Source: Acanthococcus lagerstroemiae
Taxonomy: Eukaryota > Arthropoda > Insecta > Hemiptera > Eriococcidae
Direction of reading: 5' to 3'
Length of the DNA: 64,000 nucleotides
NCBI GenBank assembly: GCA_031841125.1
Contig: CM063107.1
Span: 60,709,814 to 60,773,813, forward strand
In this document: positions 24,006 to 37,073 of the stretch, in pieces
Layout of the letters: each line of letters starts with the position of its first letter
How positions within the stretch are numbered: the stretch's first letter is position 1
The notes under the pieces: generated by a model
Databases searched by the model: none
Seen by the model: the letters and a program-made list of their open reading frames with translations, nothing else
What the model was told of the DNA's origin: nothing
Translations under genes and position numbers: made by a program

Positions 24006-25713
24006 GAGATTGATAAATTCCGAACTGACTCAACTCAAATTCCCAAGAATCAAATTCTTTTTGCATTGGCTAAAAATAAAACAAAAAACAAGCAGCTTCG
24101 CTACTCGAAGAGGGTCGGCTGTGCCTTTACTATTCAAAGCTTCAAACTGCGAAGTTGCAGACTTCAGTCGCGCAGCTCACATCAAGATCTATAAACGACT
24201 TTTTCTGAAGTGAAGGACACTGTCTACGAAAAAATGACTCTCAAATTTGAATTAAATCGATTCTTTGAGGTAGAAAACGTTCTTCTATATTTATATTATT
24301 CAATTTAACCAATTCAGGTGACATTTTAGGAAATTGTATTTGAATTTATAGAACTTTTGGAACCAATAAGGAAATGTGTATATATTAATTAAAATAATGA
24401 ATTTGGAGGCAGAGGGGACTCTGGCTCATATGCCCCCATTTGATCGATCTGAAATTTCGAAGTAATTTTATTAGGTACATCTTACTAGGACCAGTTAGGG
24501 GGTCATCCCGCCAAAATGGTCTCACCTAAAGGAAATAAAGGGCACTTAATTATTCATCGGTCAAATCTTCGACCCCAGATTTCAGATTAAGATTACTTAA
24601 GAAAAATTTTAATATTTTTCACTCACATTTTGCTCAAATTTTTTTCAGGTCAGAAGACAACAATATCATTCTACCTGTCGAAAAAATAACAGAAAAAGTT
24701 TGCCATTTTCACTCCATCTTATTGACCAGTCTAATATCTCCACAGAACCTTATGGGTAGAAAATATTACGTGGTCAATAAACCTAACAAAGATCATCGAC
24801 CTCAACTAACTTATCTTGCAATTTTTTTTCATAAGCTTTTGCGAGAAAGTATTCCAATTTGGTCGATGAAAACCAATTTTCTGGCAAAAATTCGATGTTT
24901 CTCAAAGTAATTCAGTAAACTGAAAAATTCGGTATATCCGAAAATCAATAATACCTACATTTATTTTCAGGTTCTCCCAAAACTCCTCTGAAAGCTACCA
25001 GCCTGTAATATAGGAATAATTTCTGGAGTTTCTCAGAGGTCGAAAACCATGTCAATAATTTTAAGAATTTAGCAGATTTTCGGTACCATCACAGAGGAAG
25101 TCTGAAGAAAAATCAAGCCTTCAGCAAAAGAAAACAATAATTGAAATAGCATTTGACAAGAGAATTTTAGTGCTACTGTCTCAGTTTCTCGATCAGTAAG
25201 TTCCCGTCGAATCAAATTTAAGCGGGAAAAAAAAATTAAAAGGAGAGCTCTAATGCCTTTGGTGTGGATCCACCGCTATTGTAAAATAATCGTAAAAAGA
25301 TACATGATGGAACTGGAGCATTACTGTAGAACAGCATCATTTCACTTTCATATTTCTGTTTCTGAAAAGAAATATTAACGACCATTGCTTACGGAAGCGA
25401 AATAAAAGTAAAGTAATGTAGTATAGAAATGTTTAATAATTAATTTTCGACCAGAGAGATTTCTTGTAGGTAAAAAGTTGGAGAAAATGATGCCAGGTTA
25501 CAAAAACACTCATTTTAAACGTACAAAGTTGTCTTCGATGAACTCAGGCGAATGGATTCGGGTTTTCTGGAACGGGTTTCTGGCATACTCTGGCCATGAA
25601 TGCTAATACACGGAAAATAAAAAAAGAATCATTAATACCAAATAAGAGAGTGTAATTGAGAATTACGGTGAAAATACATAAATTACTAACGAAGTTTTGT
25701 GATACATTACAAT
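24006..25713. other. Intergenic, nothing recognised
   Basis: AT-rich DNA. Short frames such as 24010-24213 and 24722-24910 have no recognisable family. Confidence 0.4.
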
Positions 25714-27387
25714 AAGGTGTCTCAAAGTACGTGACTCTTTTTCAACCAGGAAGGTAGGCAACTCGTCATGACAACGTGTAGGTATGTTTTCTTTCTCTTA
25801 CATTTGAAGGGAAAATTATGCACCAAAGTAACACAAAATTTTATTTCACAGCTAATAGCGGACTCGTGAAACTTTTTGGTAATAACAGCGATTATTGAAG
25901 AAGGAAAAAAAAGAGAGAGAGAGAGAAAAAACATCAGATCAGGTGTGTTTCAAAAATTAATGTTGATTGAAGATTACGTACAAAAATTATGTTCACATTT
26001 TCTCAACTTCCTATAAAAGTTGTCCTCTGGATCCAGAATTTTTTCCCCTGAAAATGATTTCCTCCTTCATCCCTTTCAAAATTACTTCTTGCTCTCACTT
26101 TCTTTCACGCCTACCTATTTTAGTTTTCGAGTTAGACAATTTTGATAAATACAATTGAAATTGATGCTTGAAAAAATTGGACAAAAACAATGTATATTCT
26201 ATTGCAATTTCTTTAGTATTAGTAGAAAATCGTTTTTGCTTTTAAAGTAAACAAAGTGGCCAGAAAACACAGCTCCTAGGTCATCTCTTGGTTTTACCCC
26301 CGATAATTTCTGCATATTGGAATATTAGAAACAATATAAAATTGAAAATCATAATTTTCAATGTAAAGCTTTGCATTTATCTTAATTGTCAAACTCGAAA
26401 ACTAAAAGAGGAAAGAGTGAGGCCAATGAGTATTTCTGAAGGGATGTAGGGGAAAATTGTTCACCACGAAAAAATCACAGTGCCCGAAGGATAATTTTTA
26501 TAGAAAATTTTGGGACACAGTCTTCAACCAAAATCGATTTTGTGAACACCCTATTGATCTTATTGTAGTATCCCCCCCCCCAGAAGTTGCCATAATTGCC
26601 TTCTATTATTAAAAAGTCGAATTTTATACTTTAGTACAATTTTTCCAATCATACCCTATAGGGAATAACAAGGTCATTTTCGTGATTCCTGAAATTACCT
26701 ATAAGTTGAATGAGGCGTAGTTGTTTGGGCGTAGTTTGGCATGTTTCAATCATTTTTTCTATTATTTTAGGAATATTTTCAATTTTTACAATATTTTACA
26801 ATTTGTTTCTCTCTCAGAAGTTCAAGATTGAGGAAATTTCTCCAAACATATGAAAAATTGAACGGGAAAATATTCATTATTTTTCATTTTCCAATTTAAA
26901 ATGATATTCACATGTTATGGCAGGATAGCAGAGCTATCATTAAGTCAGGCCAACTTTCCTCTTTAAAATGAGCCCATATCGATTATTCTGATAGAAAACA
27001 CTTGGGCATATCTGTCATTTTTTTAGCATATTTTTGGCATATTCTTGGCATATTTTGGGAAGAATAGAAGTACATTTTAAATTTATTTTATTTTAATTCA
27101 ATTGTTCGAATATTTTTACTTAAATTTTTATCTTTGAACATTTTTTCATAGGAGCATATTTGATCCATTTCTAAAGCATAAAATTCTGTTCCTTAATAAG
27201 TATTACCAAAAGTTACACTAGACTATCATCTATTAAGAATGCTGAAAAAGATCTTCATGGATATTGTACATAATTTCTTCAAATTATCGCATCTTGGCCC
27301 CTCCGAATGTAAGAGCAAGGAAACATATCTGTTAGGATGAGTTATCTACTTACCCGGTTGAAGGGGGTTGCACACTTTGAGGCACCT
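25714..27387. mobile_element. Foldback/TIR element B (~1.67 kb), related to element A
   Basis: Terminal inverted repeats of about 95 bp begin AGGTGTCTCAAAGT on the left and AGGTGCCTCAAAGT on the right (minus strand). They run through TTCAACC-GG, AACTC-TC and CTCTTACATT(T)GAAGG-like blocks. The interior contains further inverted copies (TTCTCAACTTCCTATAAAAG, ATTTTAGTTTTCGAGTT and complements). No transposase frame is visible. Poly-C at 26572 and reiterated TTGGCATAT near 27020 lie inside. Confidence 0.75.
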
Positions 27388-27516
27388 TGAATTAATTAGC
27401 ACCAGAGAAAAAGGCGTATTATGTTATTGCATTTAGTTGTATCAATCAATAGAGCGACAGTCAATTGTTACATCCCTGAGTATTAATGACACAAAAATCA
27501 ATCAGTTGGAACTTTT

Positions 27517-27657
27517 CAGTGGCGTAGTCAAGGGGTCTAGAATTCCCTTACGATTTCATCGAATAGTAATTTTTACAATTTTAACATCACATCTAACACT
27601 CCCTCACCCTTTAATCAAGACCAGACCCCATCGAACACTAGGCTGGCTACGCCACTG
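27517..27657. mobile_element. 141-bp hAT-type MITE, copy 1
   Basis: Inverted ends CAGTGGCGTAG and CTACGCCACTG. It is flanked by an 8-bp target duplication with one mismatch (GAACTTTT at 27509-27516, GAACTTCT at 27658-27665). CAGTG termini with 8-bp duplications are the hAT signature. Confidence 0.88.
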
Positions 27658-27669
27658 GAACTTCTTCAT

Positions 27670-28620
27670 AATTTTTCAAACCAAATAGTTTTAACTATCC
27701 AGATGAAATTCCTGCAGAGGATCATCTAGGAAGCATCAAGTTCAATGACAGTTGACATGTAATCAAAGGAGAATGCGGTTTACTAGTTATTCTTATTTTA
27801 GAAATGCAGTTTTATGTATCGACGTCATCGCTGAAAGTGGCGTTGCTGTTCCGAAACAGACTGCGGTCTATTTTTAACTTTTATTTGTCCCGCATGTTTC
27901 ATCATGAAACGTCGACTGTTGAATTTATAGCCTGTCGATTTTCAATCAGATTATGACAGTTCACAAGTCGGGTTATCTGATCGAGAAAGCAAAATGAACT
28001 CAAAAAATCTTAGTAAGTTTCAAATGCGTGGCATCTCATAGTTAGTGAAATTCTCGTATCTTCTGAAATTTTAAGCAACATTTGATTACTTACACCAAAT
28101 GCTTCAGCAGAAACACTACTGATATCCACTTGAGCAATAAGTTCAAATACCACACCTCAACTCCTATTGACTTGTACAAGAAAATATGAAAACAAACCTT
28201 TCAATAAAGTTTTGGCTTTCTCGGACACGAACATGTTCAATATCAAAATCATATCTGAGACAGCCTTAAGCAAAGTTATCAACTACCTAATTGAAAAAGA
28301 TTTCTTTTTAGCTCGTATTCGAATTTCTCGAAGTGGTTGCGTACATCCAATTTTTAGTAACAATTAATATTATATAAAATTAGGTATTGGGATTTGTATC
28401 AGTTAATGTTGAATTACTTACAAGTAAATTATTTCTCTGAACACTCATTTTCCATGTTCTAGTATTAATTAATTAGTTTGCAAAATTATACCAATTATTA
28501 TTAATCGAAAATTCATGTTGATTGTATATACATTAAATAGACATTACTTCTTGTACCATGATAAATTCTATCCTGTAATTAGCTACATATTTTGGTACAT
28601 CTGCTACAATTGGGACCACT
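27670..28620. other. Intergenic, nothing recognised
   Basis: AT-rich sequence without a supported gene. The frame at 28167-28367 has no family similarity. Confidence 0.4.
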
Positions 28621-28623
28621 TTT

Positions 28624-28797
28624 AGTAGAGCACCTGGAAACACCCGAGTACTATCATCCGCCATTTTGAGTCGCTTCCTGACCGACGATTCATAATTCAC
28701 TACGCGGAACGTTCCGCGTATCGAATTACGAATCGTCGGGCACCAAGTGACTCAAAATGGCGGATGTCAGTGCTCGGGTATTTCTAGGGGCTCTACT
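28624..28797. mobile_element. 174-bp near-perfect palindromic MITE (CGCCATTTTGA family, copy 2)
   Basis: Arms of about 85 bp run from AGTAGAGC through CCCGAG, CATCCGCCATTTTGAGTC and CGACGATTC to the centre ACGCGGAACGTTCCGCGT. The element is almost all stem. The inner half matches copies at 11735 and 33714. Confidence 0.88.
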
Positions 28798-28896
28798 TTT
28801 GGTAAATATCCAAAATCACTAGTTTTTGTATCAAATATATAATTTTTCTGAACTTATTTAGCGAGAGTATGAACCTTCTTAGTAAAATTTACTCAT

Positions 28897-29870
28897 AAGG
28901 TAAGGTAGGGCAATATGACGCGGTGGGCAAGACGCTGCAGTTGTCTGTTTTCTATATTGGCAGCCTTGTGCAATAAAAGTGACGTAGTATTGTAGCATTT
29001 CGAAACCAGACCTTGTGTACAAATTCCCACAGTCGCAGACCTGTTCCTTCTTTTTCTACGATTTTCCGTAATTTTTATATAAGAAGAAGTGATTGAAAAT
29101 GTTTGGTCGTTTTGAAGTAATTTTGCGAAATTGTGATTAATTTTTGACCATTTTCAATATTATGTGTTACAGATGTACAGTATTTTCTCTCCTCTTTCAG
29201 AATATTTCATCAGTTTTACCGGTACATCGAGTGATTATACTTTGTTTGTCTTCAAAGTTACATAGTACGGCAATTTCTACGGGTGGGTAAAATGGCCAAA
29301 GTGTGGTTAGGGCAAGATGCCGCCCTATAATGAATGATAAATTTCGATTATTAATGATCTAACGAAAATTTCTCAACTTTTTATTTTAGATTATGAAGCC
29401 GAATTACGTCAGAAAGACCACTAGAGGGTCTTGGACAGAAAAGCAGCTAAAAAACTCGATGGAATATGTTGGGGGAAAAACATTGCATACGTGAAGCATT
29501 CCGGAAGAAACTCCTACTAACTTAAAAGTTACATTTTGTATGTTTTATACTTGAATAAAAAGAAAATCGTATGAATTTACATACCTATTCTCATTACAAT
29601 TTTATTTAATACGTAATTTCCATAAGTCATCTTACCCGACCAGAAAAAGGCATCTTACCCACCCCATCCAGCAAAATGGCCGAAAAAGAAGATCTGGGAA
29701 AATGATCACAACTCTGTTAGATGAGGGTAAACTCAAAAAACATCTTAATAAAAGTTACAGATAAAAGATCAGCGTATTTGTAGCCGAAATTTTAGCCTCT
29801 TCGGATGTTTTGTCAAGTAGCTATATGACCATTCTTCAAAATGTACGTCATCTTACCCTACTTTACCTCA
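28897..29870 (+). mobile_element. pogo/Tigger-like DNA transposon remnant
   Basis: The ends are inverted: AAGGTAAGGTAGGGCAATAT on the left and, on the minus strand, TGAGGTAAAGTAGGGTAAGA on the right. The motif GGGCAAGATG / CATCTTACCC recurs inside. At 29395 (+) an ATG opens a 33-residue frame reading NYVRKTTRGSWTEKQLKNSM, which resembles the N-terminus of psq/CENP-B-type helix-turn-helix transposases (Tigger/pogo). The following REAFRKKLL is in another frame, so the coding region is frameshifted and then lost. The element is far too short for a full DDE transposase. Confidence 0.6.
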
Positions 29871-32279
29871 TATGTTCAGAACGCGATCCTTCTATGTACA
29901 AACAACACATTTATAAAATCCTATAATCTAATCAATATCCTCACTAACTACACTATCTAACATTATATTTCTCTCGTCTCCAGTTCGCTCAACTTACTGG
30001 CAATTCAATTGCGATTCGCCTTCTAACACGAGAAAACTTTTTCGTAATCGTTATCACGAGGGCAAAAAGTTTAAAAAGCATTAATGAAATTCAAACTGTT
30101 GTGCACTGTAGCTTAGCTCAAACGCAAAGTGATTCTTCCGCCGATTTGGTTATACTAGGCCATTCTAATCCTATTATAACCGGTGTGGAACTTACTATAT
30201 GGTATTTGCCAATTTTTTTTTTTTTTAACGGAAACATTCTCTAAAGTTATTTATAAATACGTTGGCAGGAGTGTTACATGTCTTTTAATTTCACCATGAA
30301 TTTTTTAACGAATGCTAGAAGAAATAAACACATACATGCAATATTAACAAAAATGATCATTCCGACAGGAAATATGTAGATTAGAGGGGGCATAGGGGAG
30401 TAGGGTGGTGTCACGATGAGAATTCTATGGCGATTTAATTTTACAGCATCGGTTATCAAACTTTCTAATTTACAACGACGAGAATGAAAGTGCTCTATTT
30501 TTCTCTGATAATATTATTTTTGAAATGAAAAGCGATATGTTTTCATTTCTTGATTGCGGTTGTTCGATTTTTAAGAACAAGGACATGCCTACCGCAGGTA
30601 CGTAGCCAGGTTCAGTATGAAATTCGTAAGGCCGGATATTATGTAAGGCACAACATCTCATTCACCCCCTCTCCCCCCACGAAGATTTCTTTCCATCGGT
30701 AATCATTTTTATTTATAACGGCGGCACTTCTTTCATCTTCCTTTTCTGGTTTTCACTCCCACAAGAAAAAATTGTGTGTTTTGGTGTATATTCCCGATAG
30801 ACGAAATTTTTCTCGGAAAAAAATTCAAGTTGGCGTGATTGAACACAGGATACCCCCTAAGAAAACACGCACGTTTCCTTCAAAACATCTTACTAGTAGT
30901 TTTTCAACGAAAACAAAGTGATCTGATCAGAAAAAGCTTTTCTCCTCTCAACATAACAAAAGACCTGACCGGAAATTGTTTCGAAAAATTTCTTGTAGGG
31001 GGTTGCATGGAGCTCCAAACGAGAGCTGTTGAGCGTCAATCGATAGTATGATGCCCTTCGCTCAGTCACATAAATGTCACACGATAACCAATTTCGCAGG
31101 TTTTCGGATTTGCTAAACCAATTTTTTTTTCAGACCTACTTCGACCCCCAAGAATCCACAAAAGATTAACCCGTCAAAATTTGGACTAATTTCCAGTATA
31201 TCGAGTATAGAATTTTTCTACTTTCCAAATTCATTTCTCAGGCTACCGTAGCTGCAACCCTTATGCAAAAGACTCCACAAGAACTGCAACCTGAATTATT
31301 CAAATTTGTGCAAGTGGGTTTCAATTATATCAAGTATGAGATTTCTTGAGTAGTTGAGTTCATTTATAGGTCATTTCAGCTCTAACTTCTGCCCATAAGG
31401 CTCTACAAAGAGCTAGAATAAGAGCGCACACAGTCTATTTTCAGTATATAGGTTGTAGCCTCTATGGGGCCTTTTTGATAAGGGTTACAGCTGAAGTGAT
31501 TCCAAAAATGAACTTAACATGAGAAACCCTTTAGTTGACATTAATGATGTCCACATATTCAATTTTCAAAATTTCTAATTCCCTGTGGAGCATTTTGAGT
31601 ACGCTTTACAACTAAAATGGCACAGAAATGAACTCGGCAAGTCATAAAACCCAATAATCAATATGGACGCTACTATCCCAAATTTACATACGTTAATCCT
31701 GTATGACCTGTTTGAGGGGTGGGTATATGTTGAAAAACCGCAAAAATGATTCAGCGAACTACATACCACAGTTACCCTGACATTTATTTGATTAATATTG
31801 GGTGAAGGACATCATATCATCAGTAACCCCCAGGAGTATTCCCTGCATAATTTTTTGTCAAAGATTTCTCATCAAGTCTCTTGTAGCGTTAAAAATTTTT
31901 TCAGATCGGATCATTTTTTAAACTCTACTTTATAAGAGTTTAAAAGAATAATTGCATTTTTTAATGTGGAGTCTTACGTTAAACACCCCTTGCCCGCCAG
32001 CTCAAAATTTGTTTGTTTAAAAAAAAATTCGGCTACCTAGTTTTTACGCCAAAATACACTACTTTTCCTAGCAAGATCGAAATCGGAGGAAAAAGTAAAA
32101 TAAGTGCCATCTTACTATTCATTCTTACTTGTGAGGTAAATAGAAATTCGTAATCGGACGGGATAGCGAAGAAAACAATAAGGAATTGGTAGAGAACAAA
32201 AACTTTTAGAAATTCGTAAGAAATTAGCACAAATAGCACAAAAGGATATTTTTGGAATCCAATAAGTTGGGGGGGGGCA
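29871..32279. other. Gene-poor stretch with degenerate repeats
   Basis: The stretch at 31130-31780 holds loosely repeated sentences (TCAATTATATCAAGTATGAG, GGCTCTACAAAGAG, CTCCACAAGAACTGCAACC). These also resemble sequence near 41300-41800 and suggest an old dispersed repeat. No supported gene. Confidence 0.35.
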
Positions 32280-33342
32280 TCCTGTCCTCCTAACTCCTAA
32301 TTGCATACATATTAGTGTCCCATATTTTACAAGTTTTCGCCAATAGATTAGAGGCGCGCTGAAATTTGTTCCAATGGACTTAGAAACTCGCCATAAAAAA
32401 TTTGAGCTCAATCTGAGGTCATTAACCCGTGGTGCTTTGACTTTAAAGTTATGTGTAATACTGAGATTTTACAAAAAAACGCGGGTATCTCGAAATATAT
32501 CAACTTCAGGACCAAAATGCATATGACATAAAATGTTTCCTGTTAAATTTCCTATAAAAAAGATTCTACACAACTTTTCTCTAAAAAGCATGTTTACCGA
32601 GATAATAGCAAAAATGTGTGAAAGTTTCGAGGAATGTGGCTTTTGTCATTTTTGCTTTCATAACCGATCATTACTAACTAAATCGTAGTTATCTAAAAGA
32701 ATATTCACTTTAAGACCAAAATGCATATAACATAAAATGTTCCTTATTAAATTCTCTATAAAAAGGTTTCAAACAACTCTTCTTTGGAAAACATATTTAT
32801 CGAGATAATCGCAAAAATGCGTGGAATTTTCGAAAACATAGGGTTTTTTTATTTTACGGCTGAAATAGCTACTAATGTCGGGTAACGCACACTACAATAT
32901 AACTTCAGTCTCTGTCTACTGGGGCAAGCGCCCCAGTTTGCCTCCTCCCACCTAACTACGCCCATGACAGTTTGTTGGGTGCCTACAATAGAATAGACCT
33001 AGGATTATGTAGGTATGTATGTATATCAACAATAATCAACAATTTGCGCATAAAATATAACGTTGTGCTGTTAAGGAACAGTCACGTGTTCTCAGAATAC
33101 AGGGTCATTTTCTATAGGCAAATCGCTCTTTCCTATTGTTGATATACATCATCTTAAGTCCACCATACCAAGTTTTCAAAGGAATCTCAGAATGCTCAAG
33201 ACTCCATAAAAACAGTTTGGTAACCCTAGATCGCAATGTTTGGTTTTCTTCAATCATTGAATTTGGAATTAGTTATAACTCATGGATACCTAATTAATGT
33301 TTCAATTTCAGGCTCTTCCGCAAATCTTTTATAACTAGGGAC

Positions 33343-33499
33343 AGACCAACAGTCCTACCTCTTGCAAATACAAGCTTTTAACAATCGCAAACACTTCTGC
33401 ATGTGTTCATCTCATCGTTCAAAGGGTGAAGATGGACACATGTAGAAGTGTTTGCGATTGTTAGAAGTTTGTATTAGCAAGAAGTAGGACTGTTGGTCT
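33343..33499. repeat. Central hairpin of the giant palindrome, ~73-bp arms
   Basis: AGACCAACAGTCCTAC near 33343 and GTAGGACTGTTGGTCT at 33484-33499 form the outer end. The arms continue through TAACAATCGCAAACACTTCT and its complement to a loop near 33416-33424. Conservation is higher than in the flanking arms. Confidence 0.85.
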
Positions 33500-33713
33500 G
33501 GCAAAATAAACTTTTCAAGGGAGAAAACGTCGAGAATTGAGGTATTTTTTAAAAATCGCTGATATTAAAGGACTATGTAAAAATATTGGGCGGCGGCGGC
33601 GCGTGCCCCCTCGACCCCAGCGATAAAAAATTTGCGGAGGAGCCTAAAATTGAAACGTTAACTAGGTATCCATGAGCCATAACTAAACCTCTAGATAGGA
33701 GAGTACAATCGCC

Positions 33714-33825
33714 CGCCATTTTGAATCCAGGCGCGCCCGTCGATGCCAAATTGACTACGCGGTACGCTCCACGCTCCGCATAGTCGGATTCGGCATCCAT
33801 GGACACGGTTGAAGTCAAAATGGCG
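33714..33825. mobile_element. CGCCATTTTGA-family MITE, copy 3
   Basis: Bounded by CGCCATTTTGAATCC and GTCAAAATGGCG, with interior GTCGATGCCAAATTGACTAC and its complement. It lies in only one arm of the giant palindrome, so it inserted after the palindrome formed. Confidence 0.8.
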
Positions 33826-34789
33826 GACAATCGTACTTACATAACTAATTCCAATGTTTTTATTGAGTCTCGAGCATTCTAAGATTCCGTTGAAGACTTG
33901 GTATAGTGGACTTGAGGTGATGTACAATCAACTGTAGGAAACAGCGATTTGCCCACAGGAAATGACAATGAATTCTGAGAACACGTGACTGTTCCTTAAA
34001 AGCACGATGTTATATCTTCTGCGCAAATTGTTGACTATTGTTGATATACATACATAATCCGAGGTCTATTCTATAGTAGGTACCCAACAAACTGTCATGG
34101 GCGTAGCCAGAAGGGGGAGGGAGGACTGGGGCGCTTGCTTCAGTAGAAAGAGACTGAAGTCATATCGTAGTACGCATTACCCGACATTAATAGATATTTC
34201 AGCCGTAAAATAATCTTTAAAAAAACGTATGTTTTTCGAAAATTTCACGCATTCTTGCGATTATCTCGATAAATATGTTTTCTAAAGAAAAGTTGTATAG
34301 AATATTTTTTACAGAAAATTTAACGAGGAATATTTTGTTATTAGCATTTTGGCCTTAAAGTGAATATTTTTTCAGATAACCGCAATTTAGCTAGTAAAGA
34401 TCGGTTATGAAAGAAAAAATAATAAAAGCCACGTTCCTCGAAACTTTCACACATTTTTGCGATTACCTCGGCAAATACGCATTCTGGAGAAAAGTTGTAT
34501 GGAATATGTTTTATAGAAAATTCAACAAGAAACATTTTATATTACATGCATTTTGGTCCTGAAGTTGATATGTACCGAGATATTCGCGGTTATTTGTAAA
34601 ATCTCCGTATTACACATAACTTCAAGGTCAATGCGCCACGGGTTAATTTAATTACCTCAGATTGAGCTCAAATTTTTTATGGTGAGCTTCTAGGTCCATT
34701 GGAACAAATTTCAGTGTGCATCCAATCGATTGGCGAAAACTTGTAAAATAAGGGACACCCTAATATCCATACCCACGTCCTTAATTCTT

Positions 34790-35215
34790 CTGCTATAGGC
34801 GAAAACCAAAAAAGTTTTTTCCTTCTTTGGAGAAAAAAGACACTCGTGAGGTAAGACTCAGTAGCTGAGAACCAAGATTTCTCAGGCTGTCTACTTGGTC
34901 ATAAAAAACAAAATTCGGAAATCACTTGGAGGCTCAAACTATATAACAATCGGCAAGGTCGTAGCGACGGGCGAGGAAGAGAGGGGAATACGGCAGACTG
35001 TCACTTCCCCCCGCCGTCAGCACGCGTCTAAGTTTAACAGCCAGCTTACAAAACTGGGAACGTTGGGACGCCATTCCTTTTCTTTTCCAATATCTCAACT
35101 AAAATTGTTTAGATTTTAGTCGGCGTTTCTGCTGTTACTAGCTACGGCCCAGACAAACTGATGACTATGAGACAGCCAGACCCCCCCCCCCCAATTCATA
35201 AAAACAATCTGAAAT
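34790..35215. other. Intergenic, nothing recognised
   Basis: A GC-richer patch lies at 34955-35080, and a poly-C run at 35184. No supported gene. Confidence 0.4.
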
Positions 35216-35224
35216 ATCATCGAG

Positions 35225-36085
35225 GTTTTAATCGGTCTTAATGGCTCTTAGTAGTCTTGATCAGTTACTAAGGTCTTAATAAGTCTTATTGAGTCTAATT
35301 TAGTTTGAATAGATTCGCAACGAGTTTTAACGAGTCTGAGTCAATTTCAACAGAGTCTTGATGAGTTTTGCACGAGACTCAAAGAGTCTTGCAAGAGAAG
35401 CAGTGAGTCTTAAACAGTCCAGACAGAATCCGAACCAACTTGCACAGAATTCTAACAATTTTCACTGAATCTTTGTCGAGAATCACGGACCGTCCGGCCC
35501 GACTGGACCGCAGAGGAAAGCGATCGACCGAGCATACTAGGCGGTTAGTGACTGGAATGTGTAGGAAGTGGCTGAGCCCCCCACTGTAATATCCTAACAA
35601 TGCCTTAACGAGTCTTACAAAGTTGCAGTAAATTTTGACATAGTGTAATGTAGCATTTGTAAGTCTTAATTAAGATTCGATGAGTTTTAATGAGTACTAA
35701 GACGGTCTGAATGAATCTTAATAAAGCTCAAGTGTTCTTATTGAGTTTTAATAAGATTTTAAAGAGTCATCATGAGTTTTGAGAGTCCCAGTGAGTTTCC
35801 AATAATCCTTATAGATTCTTAAGGAATATAAATATAATTTTATTCGTTCTTTGCGTTTTCATTAATCTTAAAAGTCTACACGAGTTTTAACATGCCTTAC
35901 CTAATGAGTCCTGCATAGTTTTTATAGAATCTTAACGAGTCTGAACAGAATCCTAACGTAGTCTCAACAAGTCTCAACGAATCGTAATGATTAATAGTTG
36001 GTTTTTACAGGTATGAAAAGACTCAACATTGCATGAACGTGTTTCATCATTTTTATTGAGCGTTAATAGAGTCTTACAGAATCCT
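35225..36085 (+). repeat. Degenerate minisatellite, GAGTCTTAA-like units
   Basis: About 850 bp is built of short diverged variants of TTTTAACGAGTCTTAA (for example GAGTCTTGATGAGTTTT, AATAAGTCTTATTGAGTCTA, AACGAGTCTGAACAGAATCC). Unit length is roughly 14-17 bp with frequent slippage. Open frames through it are repeat-derived. Confidence 0.75.
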
Positions 36086-37073
36086 AGCAGATTTTTTTTG
36101 ATTTTTTGAAACAGATTCAGGGGCGAGGGTTGAGAAAATTGGGGAAAATGATTCATTAAAAGTACATTGTAATAATCCAGTAGACTTGACTAAGAGAGAT
36201 AAATGAATACAAACATCCTCGAAAATCGGTTTGACAAGTTAGTCGCATTTGTCGGCGAAGATAGAGGACAGTCGATTCGAAACGGCCAGGGATTGAGAGT
36301 AGCTACCCCAATTTATAACCATAACGTGATCTTTTAATACGAAATTTTATATTATTGTTCAGTGGCTCAGACATCAAACCGGGTGACTATCACAGAAACA
36401 TTCATCACACGATGAGGAAGTTAGAAATGTCGACTATCGTGTCGTAATTTACAATATTTATAAGAATCAAACTTCAAAAATGTGATTTTCTGGTTAAATC
36501 ATAGGTACCCATTTTTATTTTGAGGCACCTAATGCAGCCTCGATAACCATCATCACAGAATTAAATCACCATAAAACTCCATCGAGGGGAAATATTTGAT
36601 ACGCACGGGGATTTTAATAATAAAATGCATGCTCAGCTACCTAATTACATTCACAGGGATCAACGCAAGGATTAAAATAACTATTACCAATATTAATAAA
36701 TAGGTCATTTAAATACAGGGTCGCTGGCTCCAAATACACATCCTCAATGGCATGCAGTTTCTAAATGACGATAGCAGGACTGTCCAACCAGGGATCCCTA
36801 CTCCGTCACAAAGGCGATGAAAATAAATTTCTGGACCGTAATTTGGCATAGCTAATGTTACAGGAATATCCGAACACTTGTCTGGCTATTTACCAACTTG
36901 GACAGCCCTGGCCCAAAAAGTAGTTAAAATAAAGACTTTTAGGAATTTGCATTCGTATAGTCATCGGTAGGTCAACCAACCGGGTGCATACAATTAGCTG
37001 GGAGAAAAGAAAATTAAATTATCCGTAGCTCAATTCATTTTTTGATCAACAACGAAAACAGTAAGGTACTTAC
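36086..37073. other. Downstream flank of the myosin light chain exons; no exon recognised
   Basis: The last coding exon of the myosin gene should lie in or below this stretch on the minus strand. One acceptor-like site (tttctcccag, about 36997) would open a nine-codon frame, but the peptide does not resemble the family C-terminus. Confidence 0.3.

Larger units (their letters stand above)
32280..34785. repeat. ~2.5-kb giant inverted repeat (palindrome)
   Basis: The left arm (about 32280-33340) and right arm (about 33600-34785) are reverse complements over more than 1 kb with moderate divergence. Paired landmarks include ACAAGTTTTCGCCAAT / ATTGGCGAAAACTTGT (32329, 34730), AAAAAATTTGAGCTCAATCT and its complement (32396, 34660), CACGTGTTCTCAGAAT / ATTCTGAGAACACGTG (33090, 33971) and TTGCGGAGGAGCC / GGCTCTTCCGCAA. 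The right arm is interrupted by the MITE at 33714. A second hairpin sits at the centre (33343-33499). Confidence 0.85.

Noticed and set aside
27220..27250. Candidate last myosin exon (minus strand, after ctttttcag, giving PFL...)
   Set aside because: PFL fits the family start, but the next residues do not. The site lies 10 kb away and inside foldback element B, so chance is likely.
36940..37000. Candidate myosin exon after tttctcccag (minus strand)
   Set aside because: Good acceptor and phase, but the nine-codon peptide has no likeness to Mlc1 C-termini.
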